The position numbers and the translations under genes are program-made. From assembly GCA_964545715.1 (NCBI GenBank), contig CAZJHX010000002.1:120402-184401 (forward strand): 64,000 nucleotides of DNA, read 5' to 3'. Shown here piece by piece: positions 8,267-19,700 of the stretch (position 1 is its first letter; each line of letters begins with the position of its first letter). The notes beneath the pieces were generated by a model. The model had not been told where the DNA came from, searched no databases, and worked only from the letters and a program-made list of their open reading frames with translations. The DNA is from CAZJHX01 sp964545715 (GTDB lineage: Bacteria; Myxococcota_A; UBA9042; GCA-2863065).

Positions 8267-10506
8267 GATTTCAGGCGGGCCCTGCGCAAGACCACGTCCG
8301 GATGCGACGCAAACTCCGGACCGAGATCGTCCAGCACGCTGCGCGCGGCGTCGGCCAGCCCGTTCTTCATGTAGAAGTCGAACTCCTGCAGCTCATCAAC
8401 GACGGCCGCCGGCAGCGGACCGGGGGGCTGGGTCAGCTCCATGCCGTCGTCCAGGGCGATCTCGACCTCGGGCTCGTCGGCCAGCACCTCGATCTCGACG
8501 TCGTCCGAGTCGATGTCGATCTCGACCTCGTCCAGCTCGGTCACGCCGTCGTCCTGAAGCTCGTCCAGGTCCAGATCGCTCAGGTCCAGCGCGTTGAGGT
8601 CGACGCCGTCCTCCAGCGTCTTGTCGAACTCGTCGTACGGCTGCGCCACCTCGGCGACCACGGCTTCGACCATGGCCTCGACCTCTTCCGCGTCCTCCGG
8701 CTCTTCGGCCACCTCGATCTCGGCGATCTCAGCGACCTCGGCCGGGACCTCGTCCTCCGCAAACGCCGCTGTGCTGGCGAAGGCGGCCGGTTCATCGGTT
8801 GCAAACACCGCCGGGTCCTCGTCCGAGCCGAACGCCGCCGTGTTGGCGAACGCCGCGGGCTCCTCGACCGGCTGCTTGCCGTCGTCTTCGTACTCCAGCG
8901 TCTCTTCGTAGGTCGGCGCCTCCGGCCCGTCGAGCTCCAGCGGACCGTCCGGCCCGTCTCCCGCCATGAACGCCGCCGTGTTCGCGAACGCTGAGGCCGG
9001 GGCCAGATCGTCCAGCCCGGCGTCAACCACCTCTACCTGCGGCTCGGCGTCCACGGGCAGCTCCGGTGCCTCCTCCACGGTATCCGGCTCCGGCAGCGCG
9101 GGCGCGACCTCCACCGCGTCGTACATGCCGCTTTGCAGCACCTCGGCGTCGCCGACCGCGCCGTCCGCTTCATCGACCTCCACGGCATCGACCGTCATCA
9201 CAAAGTCCTGCTCGGCCGCGGACTCCTCCTCGATGAAGGCCTCGATGTCGCTCAAGTCCTCCAACGGCGGCGGCTCCGCCTCGTCCGGCTCCTCGGCGTC
9301 CTCGTCCGCGGCGCCCGCCAGGGCCTCGAGCTCCTCGAAGTCCATCATGTCTTCGCCGTCGTCGTCAGCGGGCCCCGCGGGTGCGTCAAACTTGTCGACC
9401 ACGATATCGGGGTTGCTGACCGGCTCGGAGGCCACCATCTCGGCCAGGGCCTCGAGATCGTCAAACGACGCGGACGGCGTGAGCGCTGAGCCCGTCATCG
9501 CGCCGAAGGCTTGCACTGACGAGCCGCTCGCTTTTTGCTCCGGCTCGTCCTCCAGCTCTTCGAAGGCGATCTCATCAAAGCCGGCGGCGGCGACGTCACC
9601 CACCTCGTCCGGACGCTTGTCCAGGGTCTTGCGCGCCGAGCGGTCGGACGGGTCCAGCGACAAGACCTGCCGCAACGCCTCATTGCGCTCTTCCACCAGC
9701 CCGTTGCGGTCGTGGATTCGCGCCAGCTCTTTGAGCACGGTCAGCGCCTTGTGCGACTGGCCCAGCTGGTTGAAGCAGCGGGCCAACATGTCCAACACTT
9801 CGACGTCATGTGGGTGCGCGCGGAAGCACGCCTGGAGGCGGGGCAGGGCGGCCTGAGGGTTGTCCTCGTCCAGCACGAGCTCCGCCAGCCGTCGCGAGAC
9901 CACCGCGTCTTCCGGCTGATGGTGCAACAGGCGCTCGGCCACGCGCATGAACTGCTCGTTGGCGCCGTCCCGGTCGAGCGTCTCCAGCGCCAGTCGCAGC
10001 TCGCGCACGCCGTCATCCGACTTGCCCTCGGCAAAGAAATCCTCCGCCAGGCGGACCCGCCCGCGGATGTTGTCCGGGTCGAGATCCAGCAGCTCGCGGA
10101 TGACGTACAGCGCGTCGACCGTCTGGCGCCGCTGGTTCAGCACACGGATGGCCCGCTGATATTGCGAGATCGCGTCGTTGACCAGGCCCAGCTGCTGATA
10201 GACCCGCGCCAGCGCGACATGCACGCTGTGCAGGCCATGATCCAGGCGCAGCATCTGCTTGAAGACCGCCACGGACTTCAGCAGCAGCCCCTCGTCGGCA
10301 AACTGGGAGGCCACGTCGTGATAGGTGCGCAGCGCCGAGGCCATGTCGCCATGCTTGTGCTGGAGATCGGCCAGACCGACACGGGTTTTGATGTCGGCGG
10401 GCTCCGCGGCGACCAGGCGCTCGTACTGCACGATCGCCTTCTTGAGGTTGCCCTTCTCGATGTATCGCTTGGCTGTAGCCAGCGTCTTGGCTTTGTTGAA
10501 CGCCAT
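8263..10506 (-). CDS. Tetratricopeptide-repeat protein with long acidic tail
   Basis: The 747-residue product has no signal peptide. Residues 1-300 form a series of TPR helix pairs (for example AKRYIEKGNLKKAIVQYERL and GLADLQHKHGDMASALRTY). A long Ala/Glu/Asp-rich low-complexity region (about 310-690) contains repeated AFANTAAF-type blocks. A short C-terminal helical motif follows (ELQEFDFYMKNGLADAARSVL), similar to capping helices of FimV-like and delta-lineage TPR proteins. Start is ATG preceded by AAGAGA. The aroQ stop lies 10 bases upstream and the PilZ gene overlaps its end. A cytoplasmic scaffold for pilus assembly or polarity is plausible from context, but the sequence does not prove it. 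The acidic stretch gives long false open frames on the other strand. Confidence 0.8.
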   Translation of the reverse strand: MAFNKAKTLATAKRYIEKGNLKKAIVQYERLVAAEPADIKTRVGLADLQHKHGDMASALRTYHDVASQFADEGLLLKSVAVFKQMLRLDHGLHSVHVALARVYQQLGLVNDAISQYQRAIRVLNQRRQTVDALYVIRELLDLDPDNIRGRVRLAEDFFAEGKSDDGVRELRLALETLDRDGANEQFMRVAERLLHHQPEDAVVSRRLAELVLDEDNPQAALPRLQACFRAHPHDVEVLDMLARCFNQLGQSHKALTVLKELARIHDRNGLVEERNEALRQVLSLDPSDRSARKTLDKRPDEVGDVAAAGFDEIAFEELEDEPEQKASGSSVQAFGAMTGSALTPSASFDDLEALAEMVASEPVSNPDIVVDKFDAPAGPADDDGEDMMDFEELEALAGAADEDAEEPDEAEPPPLEDLSDIEAFIEEESAAEQDFVMTVDAVEVDEADGAVGDAEVLQSGMYDAVEVAPALPEPDTVEEAPELPVDAEPQVEVVDAGLDDLAPASAFANTAAFMAGDGPDGPLELDGPEAPTYEETLEYEDDGKQPVEEPAAFANTAAFGSDEDPAVFATDEPAAFASTAAFAEDEVPAEVAEIAEIEVAEEPEDAEEVEAMVEAVVAEVAQPYDEFDKTLEDGVDLNALDLSDLDLDELQDDGVTELDEVEIDIDSDDVEIEVLADEPEVEIALDDGMELTQPPGPLPAAVVDELQEFDFYMKNGLADAARSVLDDLGPEFASHPDVVLRRARLKS

Positions 10507-10516
10507 ACGGTCTCTT

Positions 10517-10960
10517 CTATGCCCCTGACTCGCGCAGGTGCTCTATGAGCCCTAAAAGCGCGAGCGTGTAGCTTACCGCGCCAAATCCCATGACGCGACC
10601 CACGACCACGTCTGCGATCACGCTGTGGTGCCGGAAGCTCTCGCGCGCGTGCGTGTTGCTGAGATGAACCTCGACGACCGGGGTGTCGATCGCCAGCAGC
10701 GCATCGCGCAACGCCACGCTGGTGTGGGTGTAGCCGCCGGGGTTGATCAGCACGCCGTCGCACGCGGATGCGGTCTGCTGAATGTGATCGATCAGCGCGC
10801 CTTCGTGGTTGCTCTGAAAACAGCTGATGGTGACGCCGTGCGTCGCGGCTGTGCTCGCCAGCAGCGCATCGATCTCCGCGAGAGTGGTCGACCCGTAGGT
10901 GTCCGGCTCACGGGTGCCGAGCAAGTTCAGGTTCGGACCGTGGATGACCGCCAGATGCAT
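10517..10960 (-). CDS. aroQ: Type II 3-dehydroquinate dehydratase
   Basis: The enzyme dehydrates 3-dehydroquinate to 3-dehydroshikimate, step 3 of the shikimate pathway, in the cytoplasm as a dodecamer. At 147 residues the length is standard for type II. Family motifs are complete: HGPNLNLLGTREPDTYG with the catalytic Tyr and Arg, QSNHEG, NPGGYTHTS with the catalytic His, and EVHLSNTHARESFRHHS. Start ATG at 10960. It sits 10 bases ahead of the TPR gene and downstream of aroB and a lipoprotein gene, so three shikimate genes share this operon. No efp follows, although aroQ-efp is a common pair elsewhere. Confidence 0.95.
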   Translation of the reverse strand: MHLAVIHGPNLNLLGTREPDTYGSTTLAEIDALLASTAATHGVTISCFQSNHEGALIDHIQQTASACDGVLINPGGYTHTSVALRDALLAIDTPVVEVHLSNTHARESFRHHSVIADVVVGRVMGFGAVSYTLALLGLIEHLRESGA

Positions 10961-10993
10961 GCGCTTAGCTTTACGGGGTCGGCGCCCGGTGGG

Positions 10994-12055
10994 TCAAGGT
11001 TGGTTGGGCCAGGTCGGAGATTCGCCTTCCAGCGTGGAGCAGTAGGCGCCCGAGCGTTCGATGGCATATCGGGTCCGCATGTGGTCCTTGCGGTACGGCG
11101 TCGTGTGGATGCAGCCCAGCCCGATAAACTCGGGCCCCCGGCACAGGTAGGGCGAGATCAACGGGTCCGTGACATCCGGGAACGTCGGGTCATCCGCGCA
11201 CTTGTCGAGCCACGTGACCGCGCTCGGATCCACGAAGTAGTGACGGTGGACGCAGCGTCGAGAGTCGAAGAGCTTGTCCTGGCCGGCGATGCACGGCGCG
11301 GTCTCGGGATAGTTGGACTCATCCACGCTCTCGGGGAGGAAGACGTCGAGCACGATTCCCAGGGCGTCGTCGGTGCGTGGGCTGATCAGGCAGCCGTTGC
11401 AGATCGTGATCGGGAAGAGCAGCTCGTTGCTGACCACCTCGATGCCGTCGTGCAGGGTCCCCTCGAACCTCAGGCGCACCAGCACCTGCGCTTCGCGGCC
11501 GCCCAAAGGAACGTTGTCCCAGCCGCCGGCGTCTCCGAACTCACGCTCGTGACACGCTGACAGCAGCGGGTCGGTGTAGGACTTCGTCCCGACGAGGAAG
11601 GGCTCCGTTCGCAGCACCTTCAGCACCGGCGGCGGCATCAGGTTCACAAAGACGATCGCGGCCTCCTGCGGATAGATGCCCATCGGGGTGTATTGGAAGA
11701 ACCCGGACGGCAGCGCCACCTGCAGGCCCTGGACGTCGTAGCTGACGGTCACACCCGTGATCGAGATCAGGTTGTTTTCCAGCGCGACGTCTTTGGCGCC
11801 TTTGCCGGTGACCTCCTCGCTGCGCGCCATGCCGTTGACCAGCTGGACAGCGCCGAAGTAGCCGGAGCGGTTGATCGATAGATCGAGGCGTCCCAGCTGG
11901 AGGCTGTCGATCTGCGAGCCCAGAAGGGCGGTGACCGTGCAGCTGTCATCAGGTCGAAGGATCGCCTGCGCCCAGAAGGTCTGAGCCTCGCGATCCGGAC
12001 ACCCGCAAAGCGAGACCGCACACGCGACGATTATCACTGTCTTAAAAGCACTCAT
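10994..12055 (-). CDS. Putative lipoprotein of unknown function
   Basis: I do not recognise this 353-residue protein. ATG at 12055 is chosen over in-frame codons further upstream because GGGGAG lies five bases before it and a signal peptide starts there: MSAFKTVIIVACAVSLCGC, with a lipobox-like L-C-G-C. The mature part looks beta-rich and contains many cysteines in its second half (for example CNGC, CADD, CRGPEF and CIHTT), suggesting disulfides in the periplasm or on the surface. It lies between aroB (32-base gap) and aroQ in the same direction. An envelope function linked to the pilus genes is possible but unproven. Confidence 0.7.
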   Translation of the reverse strand: MSAFKTVIIVACAVSLCGCPDREAQTFWAQAILRPDDSCTVTALLGSQIDSLQLGRLDLSINRSGYFGAVQLVNGMARSEEVTGKGAKDVALENNLISITGVTVSYDVQGLQVALPSGFFQYTPMGIYPQEAAIVFVNLMPPPVLKVLRTEPFLVGTKSYTDPLLSACHEREFGDAGGWDNVPLGGREAQVLVRLRFEGTLHDGIEVVSNELLFPITICNGCLISPRTDDALGIVLDVFLPESVDESNYPETAPCIAGQDKLFDSRRCVHRHYFVDPSAVTWLDKCADDPTFPDVTDPLISPYLCRGPEFIGLGCIHTTPYRKDHMRTRYAIERSGAYCSTLEGESPTWPNQP

Positions 12056-12087
12056 ATCCACTCCCCTGCAAGAGGACCTCAGCACCA

Positions 12088-13170
12088 TCAGTCGGGTGAA
12101 TTGCCGACCATCTTCAATAACTCTTCGTACGAGACGTCGACCAGGTCGACCTCCCCCATGCGCCTGACGACCACAAAGGTCACCCGGTCGCCCCGAGCTT
12201 TCTTGTCACGCCGCATCAACTCGACCAGCTCCGGTCGCCAATACGGCCGATCATCCGACTGGAGCCCTGCGAGATCCAGCACCTCGCACAGCTCTTGTCG
12301 GACCTCTTTCGTGCACAGTCCCAGCTTTTCCGAGACTCTGCATGCACTCACCATGCCTAGCGCCACGGCCTCTCCGTGTCGCCGCCGGTGACCTGTCCAC
12401 GTCTCGATGGCGTGTCCGAACGTGTGCCCGAAATTGAGCACTCGCCGCGGACCAGCCTCGCGTTCATCCGCCTCTACGACCGCCCGCTTGACCTCGCAGC
12501 ACATCGCGACCAGCGGCTCCAGCGTCCGCGGCCGTCTCGCAGATATTGCGGCGTGGTCCGCACGGATTGTCGCCAGAATCTGCTCCTGCGCGATGACCCC
12601 ATGCTTGATCACTTCGGCCATCCCGGCGCGATAGTCGCGCTGGTGCAGCGTCTGCAGCGTCGCGAGGCCCGCGTACACCAGCCGCGGCTGGTAGAACGTG
12701 CCGACCACGTTCTTCAACCCGTCCAGGTTGAAGCCGGTCTTGCCGCCGACGCTGCTGTCGACCTGCGCCAGCAGCGTGGTTGGCGCCGCCACCAGGTCGA
12801 CACCGCGCATGAACGTCGATGCGACAAACGCCGCGACGTCGCCGACCACACCCCCGCCCAGCGCCAGCACCACGGCCGATCGGTTGAAGCCTGACTCGAG
12901 GAGCCACCGCCATGCCCTGGTAGCAGAGCCGATTTTCTTGGCTTGCTCCCCCACGCCTTTGAGGACGTGGATGGCCGGACGGCACCCCTCTCGAGCCAGG
13001 TCGTCCGCGACACCCTGTGCATACAAAGGCGCCACGTTTCGATCGGTGATGATGGCGACAGCGCGCGATCCGGTCACTTTCACAAGCGACCCGGCCAACC
13101 CCTCGAGACCGCCCCGGACGATCCGGATGCGGTACCCGCGGGCGCCGAAGCGAACCGGAACGACCCTCAT
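12088..13170 (-). CDS. aroB: 3-dehydroquinate synthase
   Basis: AroB converts DAHP to 3-dehydroquinate using NAD+ and a divalent metal (shikimate pathway step 2). At 360 residues the length is normal. Visible motifs are the NAD-binding GGGVVGDVAAFVAS, the substrate loop PTTLLAQVDSSVGGKTGFN, and metal ligands in AEVIKHG (Glu), NFGHTFGHAIE (His) and RRHGEAVALG (His). ATG at 13170 overlaps the aroK stop as ATGA, implying translational coupling. The aroK-aroB pair directly behind pilQ is the classic arrangement known from gammaproteobacteria. Confidence 0.96.
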   Translation of the reverse strand: MRVVPVRFGARGYRIRIVRGGLEGLAGSLVKVTGSRAVAIITDRNVAPLYAQGVADDLAREGCRPAIHVLKGVGEQAKKIGSATRAWRWLLESGFNRSAVVLALGGGVVGDVAAFVASTFMRGVDLVAAPTTLLAQVDSSVGGKTGFNLDGLKNVVGTFYQPRLVYAGLATLQTLHQRDYRAGMAEVIKHGVIAQEQILATIRADHAAISARRPRTLEPLVAMCCEVKRAVVEADEREAGPRRVLNFGHTFGHAIETWTGHRRRHGEAVALGMVSACRVSEKLGLCTKEVRQELCEVLDLAGLQSDDRPYWRPELVELMRRDKKARGDRVTFVVVRRMGEVDLVDVSYEELLKMVGNSPD

Positions 13171-13706
13171 GAGTCCTCCGGTCGCTGCGCGGAGCGCCGA
13201 GCTACCGCCACCCGGACAGCTTCAGCGACCTGCGCGGCACTCTTGCCGTCCGTGTCGACGACCACATGTGCCTCAGCGTACGCCGCCTCTCGGCGCGTCA
13301 ACAGCTGCTGCAACGCATCGGCCGGGTCGCCCGACGAACTGATCATCGGACGCTCTTCCGACACGGCGCAACGGGCCGCGGCGCTCTGAGGCGACACCTG
13401 AAGCCAGACCACCACGCTTTGTGCCAGCGCCAACGCTCTCGAGGCCTCGTTAGCGAGGGTCCCCCCTCCCGTCGCGATCACCTGCGAGCTCGTCTCCGCC
13501 AGCGCATCGCGCAGAGCCTGTTGCTCCAGCTTTCTGAAATGCGCTTCACCCAACTTTTCAAAGATCGAGCCGACCCCAAGGCCGGCACGCTCAACGATCC
13601 GCGCGTCGAGATCGACGAACGGAGCGCCTATTTCCGACGCCAGAAGCCGACCCACCGTCGACTTGCCGGCGCCCGACAATCCGGTCAGCACCAGATGCCC
13701 ACTCAT
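13167..13706 (-). CDS. aroK: Shikimate kinase
   Basis: AroK phosphorylates shikimate with ATP (pathway step 5). The 179-residue protein has the P-loop GLSGAGKSTVGRLLA near the N-terminus, the substrate aspartate in FVDLDARIVERAG, the GEAHFRKLEQQAL helix, the Walker B-like ATGGGTL segment and the lid region EERPM. GAGGAG lies upstream with spacing suitable for either ATG at 13706 or GTG at 13709; ATG is preferred. The pilQ stop is 15 bases upstream, so it is probably co-transcribed with the pilus genes. Confidence 0.95.
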   Translation of the reverse strand: MSGHLVLTGLSGAGKSTVGRLLASEIGAPFVDLDARIVERAGLGVGSIFEKLGEAHFRKLEQQALRDALAETSSQVIATGGGTLANEASRALALAQSVVVWLQVSPQSAAARCAVSEERPMISSSGDPADALQQLLTRREAAYAEAHVVVDTDGKSAAQVAEAVRVAVARRSAQRPEDS

Positions 13707-13721
13707 CACCGCTGCTCCTCA

Positions 13722-16700
13722 TCAATCGACGCGCACTCTCGACGCGGCGCGGTTGATGATTCGCGGGGTGATGAAGAGGATCAGCTCGGTGCGTTTGTCC
13801 GTCTCCACGCGGCTCTTGAAGAGCCAGCCCAGGAACGGGATGTCCGCGAGCACCGGCAGCTTCTTGAAGGAGCGCGCGGTGTTCCGGGTATAGATGCCGC
13901 CGATCACCGCGGTGTCGCCGTCGCGAACGAGAAGCTGCGTGTGCGCCTCTTTACGCTCGATCGTCGGGTTGCCGCTGGCGCCGGTCTGACTGAAGTTCGG
14001 CTCGTTCTTGCTGATGTCGACCTTCAGGTTGACGTTGCCGTCCTGTGTGACGTGGGGCTTCACCTTCAGGCTCAGCTCCGCGTTGAAGAACTGCGTGTTG
14101 ACGCCCAGCGAGCTCACCACGGAGATCGGGATCGAGATGCCCTGCGAGATGTTGGCCTCGGTGTTGTCCAGCGTGGCCACGCGCGGAGAGCTGATGATCT
14201 TCACAGTACCGCGCTCCTCAGCGGCGGTGAGACGCAGCGACAGGTTTGCCGCGCCGGAGACCGAGCCGAGCGTCAGGCCGAGACCACCACCAGCCCCGGC
14301 ACCGACGGCGGCGGGAAGGTTGATGGCAAAGCCCGGGCTGGTGCCGATGAGCCCCAGGGTCGGTGCGTTGGGGTCGTCCGCGGCGCCGGAGATGCCGATG
14401 ATGCCCGGGAACAGCAGCCCCGTCTCGTTACCAAAAGCGGGCGCCGCCGTGTAGTTGCCGCCCCACTGGATGCCGACCTCGTTGCTGAAGTTGGTCGACG
14501 CCTCGACGATGCGGGCCTCGATCAGCACCTGCGGCGTTTGCGTGTCCAAGCGCCGGATGAGGTCCTCAGCCGCGATCACGTGCTCCTCGATGTCTTTGAG
14601 GATCAGCGTGTTGGTGCGGCCGTCGACCGCCACCGAGCCCTTGGGACTCATGATGCTCTTGATGCGGTCCTGCAGGTCCTTGGCCTGCGCGTAGTTCACC
14701 GTGACCAGCTTGACCACCAGCGCCTTCAGCTCGGTCAGCTGCTTGCGCTTCTCCAGCGCCTGCTCGAACTCCTTGGCGATCACGTCGACCGGAGCGACGC
14801 GGTACACGCCCTCCTCGACCACGTAGTCCAGGCCCTTGGACTTGAGGATCATGTCCAGCGCCAGGTCCCACGGGACCTCCTTGAGGTGCAGGGTCACGTT
14901 GCCCGCCACATCCTCGCCCGCGATGATGTTCACACCGCCCTCCTTCGCCAGGAACGTGAGCACCTGCTGAATGTCGGCGTCCTTGATGGTCAGGTTGATC
15001 TTCTGACCCTTATATTTCTTGCCGCGCCGCTTGCGGGAGTACGGGTTCAGCACGCCGAAGTCCGTGCCGCCGCCGCCGATCGCCGTGCCGCCCGCCGGGG
15101 GGGGACCCAAGCGCGTGCCGCCGACCGCGCGCGGCTCGTAGCGCACCGCGTTGCCGTCGGCGCTGGTCAGGTCGAGCTCCTCTTTTTCGGGCGGCTTGGC
15201 GGCGGCGATCGCTCGCGGCGCCGACTCGACCTGGCCGTTGAAGAACTTCCACACCAGGGTGTTGCCCTTGCGCGCGACCTCGTTCTTCACCGCGTCGTTC
15301 AGGTCGACCACCACACGCACGCGCGACGGATCGTCCTTGTCGGTGAAGGTGGAGATCATCTTGACCGGGCCGTAGAAGTCGCTGGTGTCCAGACGCCGCT
15401 CCAGCAGCTTGGGCAGCCGGGCCCGGTCTACGACCATGACCACGCGCTTGCCCGAGCGCTCGATGACCTCGAACCCAGCCTTGCCGTTGAGCTCGATCTC
15501 GAGGCGGCTGATGTTGCCTTTCTCGCGGAACGACACGTTGGTTACGCGCGGCACGTTCTTCACCGCCGCTACCGGGGTGGGGGCCGGCGCCGGGACCGGC
15601 TTGCGCTGCGCGATTTGAATGCGACGCGCCCGCTCGATGGCCAGCGCGCCTTCCGCGTTGCGCTGCGCGGTCCGCGCCTGCGCCAGCTCGGCCTTGGTGT
15701 TGGTCAGCTCCTGTCGCGCGGCCCGCGCCGCCTCCAGCGCGGAGGCCAGCTCGGCCTGAGCGCTCTCGTTGGCCTGCGCGGCTTCCAGGTCCTGCCGCAG
15801 TCGCTCGATCTGCTTCTCCTTGCGCGCCAGGTTGCGCATCAGGTTGGCGCGCTGAGCGTCCCGCGCGCTGAGCGACGCGATCGTTCCACGGGCCTCGGCG
15901 ATCTCCCGCTCCAGCGTCGTCTTGGCCGCGCTCAGCGTGCGCACCTCGGCTTTCGCCGTCCGCTGCTCCGCCAGCCGCTTCTGGCGCTCGGCGCCCAGCG
16001 CGGTCTGAAGCCGGCGCTGCTCGGTCTTGGCCTGCCGCAGCTCTCGGCTCACCGTCCGCGTGTCCGTACCGGCCTGCTTCGCTGTCGCCAGGTCGTTCTC
16101 CAGGCGCGCGACCTCGGCGTTGGCCGTGGCGCTGTCGCTCTTCAGCTGGCTGATCCGCTCTTTGGCGGCCACCAACTCGACCTGCACGCGACGCGCCTGA
16201 GCTTTGGCGGCGTTGGCCTGGTTTTGCAGCGCCACGATCTGGGCGCGTGCGCCGGTGACCTTCTCTTTCTCAGCGGCCAGCGCGCCGACCAGACGGCGCT
16301 GCTCCGCGCGTGCCGTAGCCAGCTGACCCGACACCTTGCGGGTATTGCCGCCCACTCTCTGCGCGTTCGCCAGCTGTCTCTCCAGCCGCGCCACCACGGC
16401 CGCCGAGGCCGCCTTGTTCTGCTCCAGGGTTGCGATTCGCCCGCGCGCCGCCGCCAGGGCGCCCTCGCTGCGCTTCACACCACGCTGCGCCGTGGCCGCC
16501 TCACGCTTGAGGCGGGCCGTCAACGTGCGCGCCGCCGCGAGCTCCTGACCCGCTGCCCGTGCCGCCGCTTTCGCTGCCCGCGCCGCCGACTGAGACGCTC
16601 TGGACGCGTTGCGCGCCGCCTCGGCCTCTTCGCGTGCCACGTTGGCCTCGTTGCGAGCCCGCACCGAGTCCGTCTGCGCTTGCTTTGCCAACCGCTGCGC

Positions 16701-19700
16701 CGTCATCGCGCGCTGAGCGGCCGCCTTTGTCTCCGCACGTGCAGTCGTCGCGTCGCTCTGCGCCGCAACCGACCGTTGACGTGCGGTCTCCGCGTCGCTC
16801 TTAGCCGCCGCAGTCGCCCGTCGCGCTGTCTCGGTCGCACCCTTGGCCGTCCGCAGCTCGGTACGGGCCGAGCGCAGGTCACGCTTTGCCGTACGCGCCT
16901 CGATGCGAGCCGCCTCGGTCGCCGTTTGAGCCGCCTGCAGCTCCTTGAGCACCCGCGCCAGCTCGGTGGCCTGGCCCTGGTCGGTTTTGGCCGCGACCAG
17001 TCGTCGGTTCAGCTCGGTGACCTGGCCCTGCGTCGCCTTGAGCGTCGCCGCCAACTTGAGCCGCTGCGCTTCGCTGGTGCGCCCGGAGGCCGTCGCCTGC
17101 TCCAGCGCCCCCTGCTGCGTGTTCAGCCGCTCCTGCAGCCGCCGCTTCTCGCCTTCCAGCCGCACCACGCGCGAGCCGGCCGTGCGACCGTCGGCCTCAC
17201 GCCTCGCCCGCTCGGCGGCGACCGTGCGCTCCAGTGTCGCCTGGGTCCGCTTGGCGGCCGCCAGCTCCTTGCGCAGCTGACGCGCGGTGCTGCTGCCCGC
17301 CGTCTCGGCGCCCGAGACCGCCTTGGACAAGCGCGCGACCTCGCGTACGGCGTCCGCCTTCTGGCCGGCCAGCGTCGACAGCTGCGCCTTCGCAGCAGCC
17401 AGCTGTGCCGCGGCCTGCGTCACCTGATTGCGTGCCGCGGTTAGATTGGTCTTGGAGGTCTGCAGCTGTGTCCGCGTCGTCCGCAGCTCGCCGCGCACGT
17501 CCTTGAGCGCCCGCTCATACTTGGCCAGGACGCGCTGCTGTGACGCCTCGGACGCCGCCAGCTTCGCCTGGGCCTGCTCCAGCTTGCGCTCACCGCGCAG
17601 CAGCTGCCGGTTCAGCTTCTCGATCGCGCGCTTGGCCGTCGCCGCCTCTTTGCGAGCCGCCCGCACCTGCCGGCGCAGCGTCTTGTCGTTGATCTTGGCG
17701 ACATTCAGCGTCCCCGTGTTCTGGCGCTCGAGCCGGTCCAACTGCTTGCGTAGCAGCGCCGCTTCGCGCGTCTTTTCGGCCAGCTGGCCGGATTTGTCGG
17801 AGGACTGCAGCTGGCGGATGTGGCGCTGTTGCGTCTGGATGAACTTCTCCAGCTGCGCCAGCTTGCGCCGTCCCTCCGCGCTCTTGCGGGCCTCAGCGCG
17901 GGCCGTGGTCAGCGCCTGCTTCAGCGCTTGCTCCTGCTTGCGCAGCTGCGCTGCCGTCTGGCGGGTAGCCTGGGTCCCACTGCGCTTCTCAGCCGCCAGA
18001 TCGGCGGTCAGACGCGTGATGTCGGCGCGTCGCTGCGCCAACATGCGCCGGAGCACCGCCTTGTCGCTGGTGTCCTTGCTGACCTGCTGCAGGTGCACAA
18101 GCTGCTCGCGCAGACCCGTCACCCGCTTCTGGGCCGCCGTCGCCGTTCGTGTCAGCCGGGCGACCCGCGTCTGCGCGGCCTGGACCTCTTTCTGTACCCG
18201 ACCCAGCGCCTGGCGCTCTTTGGCCGTCGCCGTCTTCAGCCGCGCGATCTCCTTGGCAAAGACCGCCTTCTGCTGCAGCACCGCCGCCAGATCCTCTTTC
18301 TCCCGAATCAGCTGCGCCCGCATGCGCGCGACCTGACGCTCTTCCACCGTCGTTGCGCGGTTGGCCGTCCGCTGAGCCCGTTGGGCCGCCGACAGCGCCT
18401 TGTTCAGACGTTGCAGCTCCGCGTTTCGCGATGCCAGCACCTGCTCCACGCCCGCCACCTTGGCCGCCGCACTGCGCCCGGCCGCCACGGCCTTCGCCAG
18501 CGCCGCTTTCTCACGGGTCAGCGTGCTGACCGTCTCTTTGAGCTCCGCTGCCTTGCCGCTGAGGTCACGAACCCGGCGCTCGGCCGCGATGCGCTCGGCG
18601 CGCAGAGCCCGGACTGTACCCAGCGTCGCACCCTGCTCTTTCTCACGAGCCGTCAGCGTGACGATCGCCGCCTCTTTCTGCTTCAACGCGGTCGCCAGCT
18701 TGGCTGCGGCCGCCTCCTTGCGTTGCAGCGCGCGGGTCTTCACCGCTACCTGCCGCTCGGCCGCCGCGGTCCGCTGCTCCATCGTCGCGACCGCGACCTG
18801 GTGCTGCCGCTCCCGCGCCGCCGCGTTCTGCTCCGCGGTCTTCATCGCCGCGTTGTGCTTGGCCAGCTGCGCCTTGTTGGCGTTGCGCACGGCGGTGAGC
18901 TTGGTCGTCAAGCGCCGCACCTCGCCGTGCGCCTTCTCGATAGCCGCCGCCGACGCGTTGCTGGCCTGCGTCTGCTTCTGGGCCGCGCGCAGCGCCTGCT
19001 CCAGCTGGGTCACTTTGACCGCCGCTGCCTCTTTCTGGCCGCGCAAGGCGTCCGCCTCAGCACGCAGGGACTCCAACGCCGCGCGCCGGGCCCGCTCGCT
19101 GGAGTTCACTTTGGTCAGCTGGGCCGCGCGCTGCTCCTCAGCGATACGCGCTGCTCGCGCGCTGCGCACGAGCGCCTCCTCATCGATGCGAGCCCGCTCG
19201 GCTGCCTGCCGTCGCGTCTCCTCCACGACCAGCGCCGCCTGCAGCGCAGCACGTCGCTTCTCAGCCGCCGCCACCGCGCGCGCGACCGCGTTGCGCTCCT
19301 GCGCCAGCTTCTCTTTCGCCTGCCCCAGCGCCGTCAGCTTTGCCTGCGCCACGCGCGCCTGCTCCTGCAGCGCTTTGGTCTGCTCCTCCGCCTTCAAGCG
19401 CGCTGCCGCGGCCAGCTGCGCCGCCTTGCTCTTGCCCGCACGGGTTGCCGACACCAGCTTCTGCAGGCGCGCCACCTCTTTGTTGACACGGGCTACCTCG
19501 CCCGTCAGGCGCTGCTGCTCGGTCACCGCGCTCTGCTGTGTGGCCTTCAGGGTCGCCTCGCGCTCCAGGGCCGCCGTCAGCTTCTCGCGCAGCTGGCGCT
19601 CCGCCGCGATCGCCGCCTGTGCGCGCCGCAGCACTTCGGCCTGCTTCTGAGAGTCAAAGGACGGGCTGGACCGATCGGTCCCGTCGATCACTACACGGAT

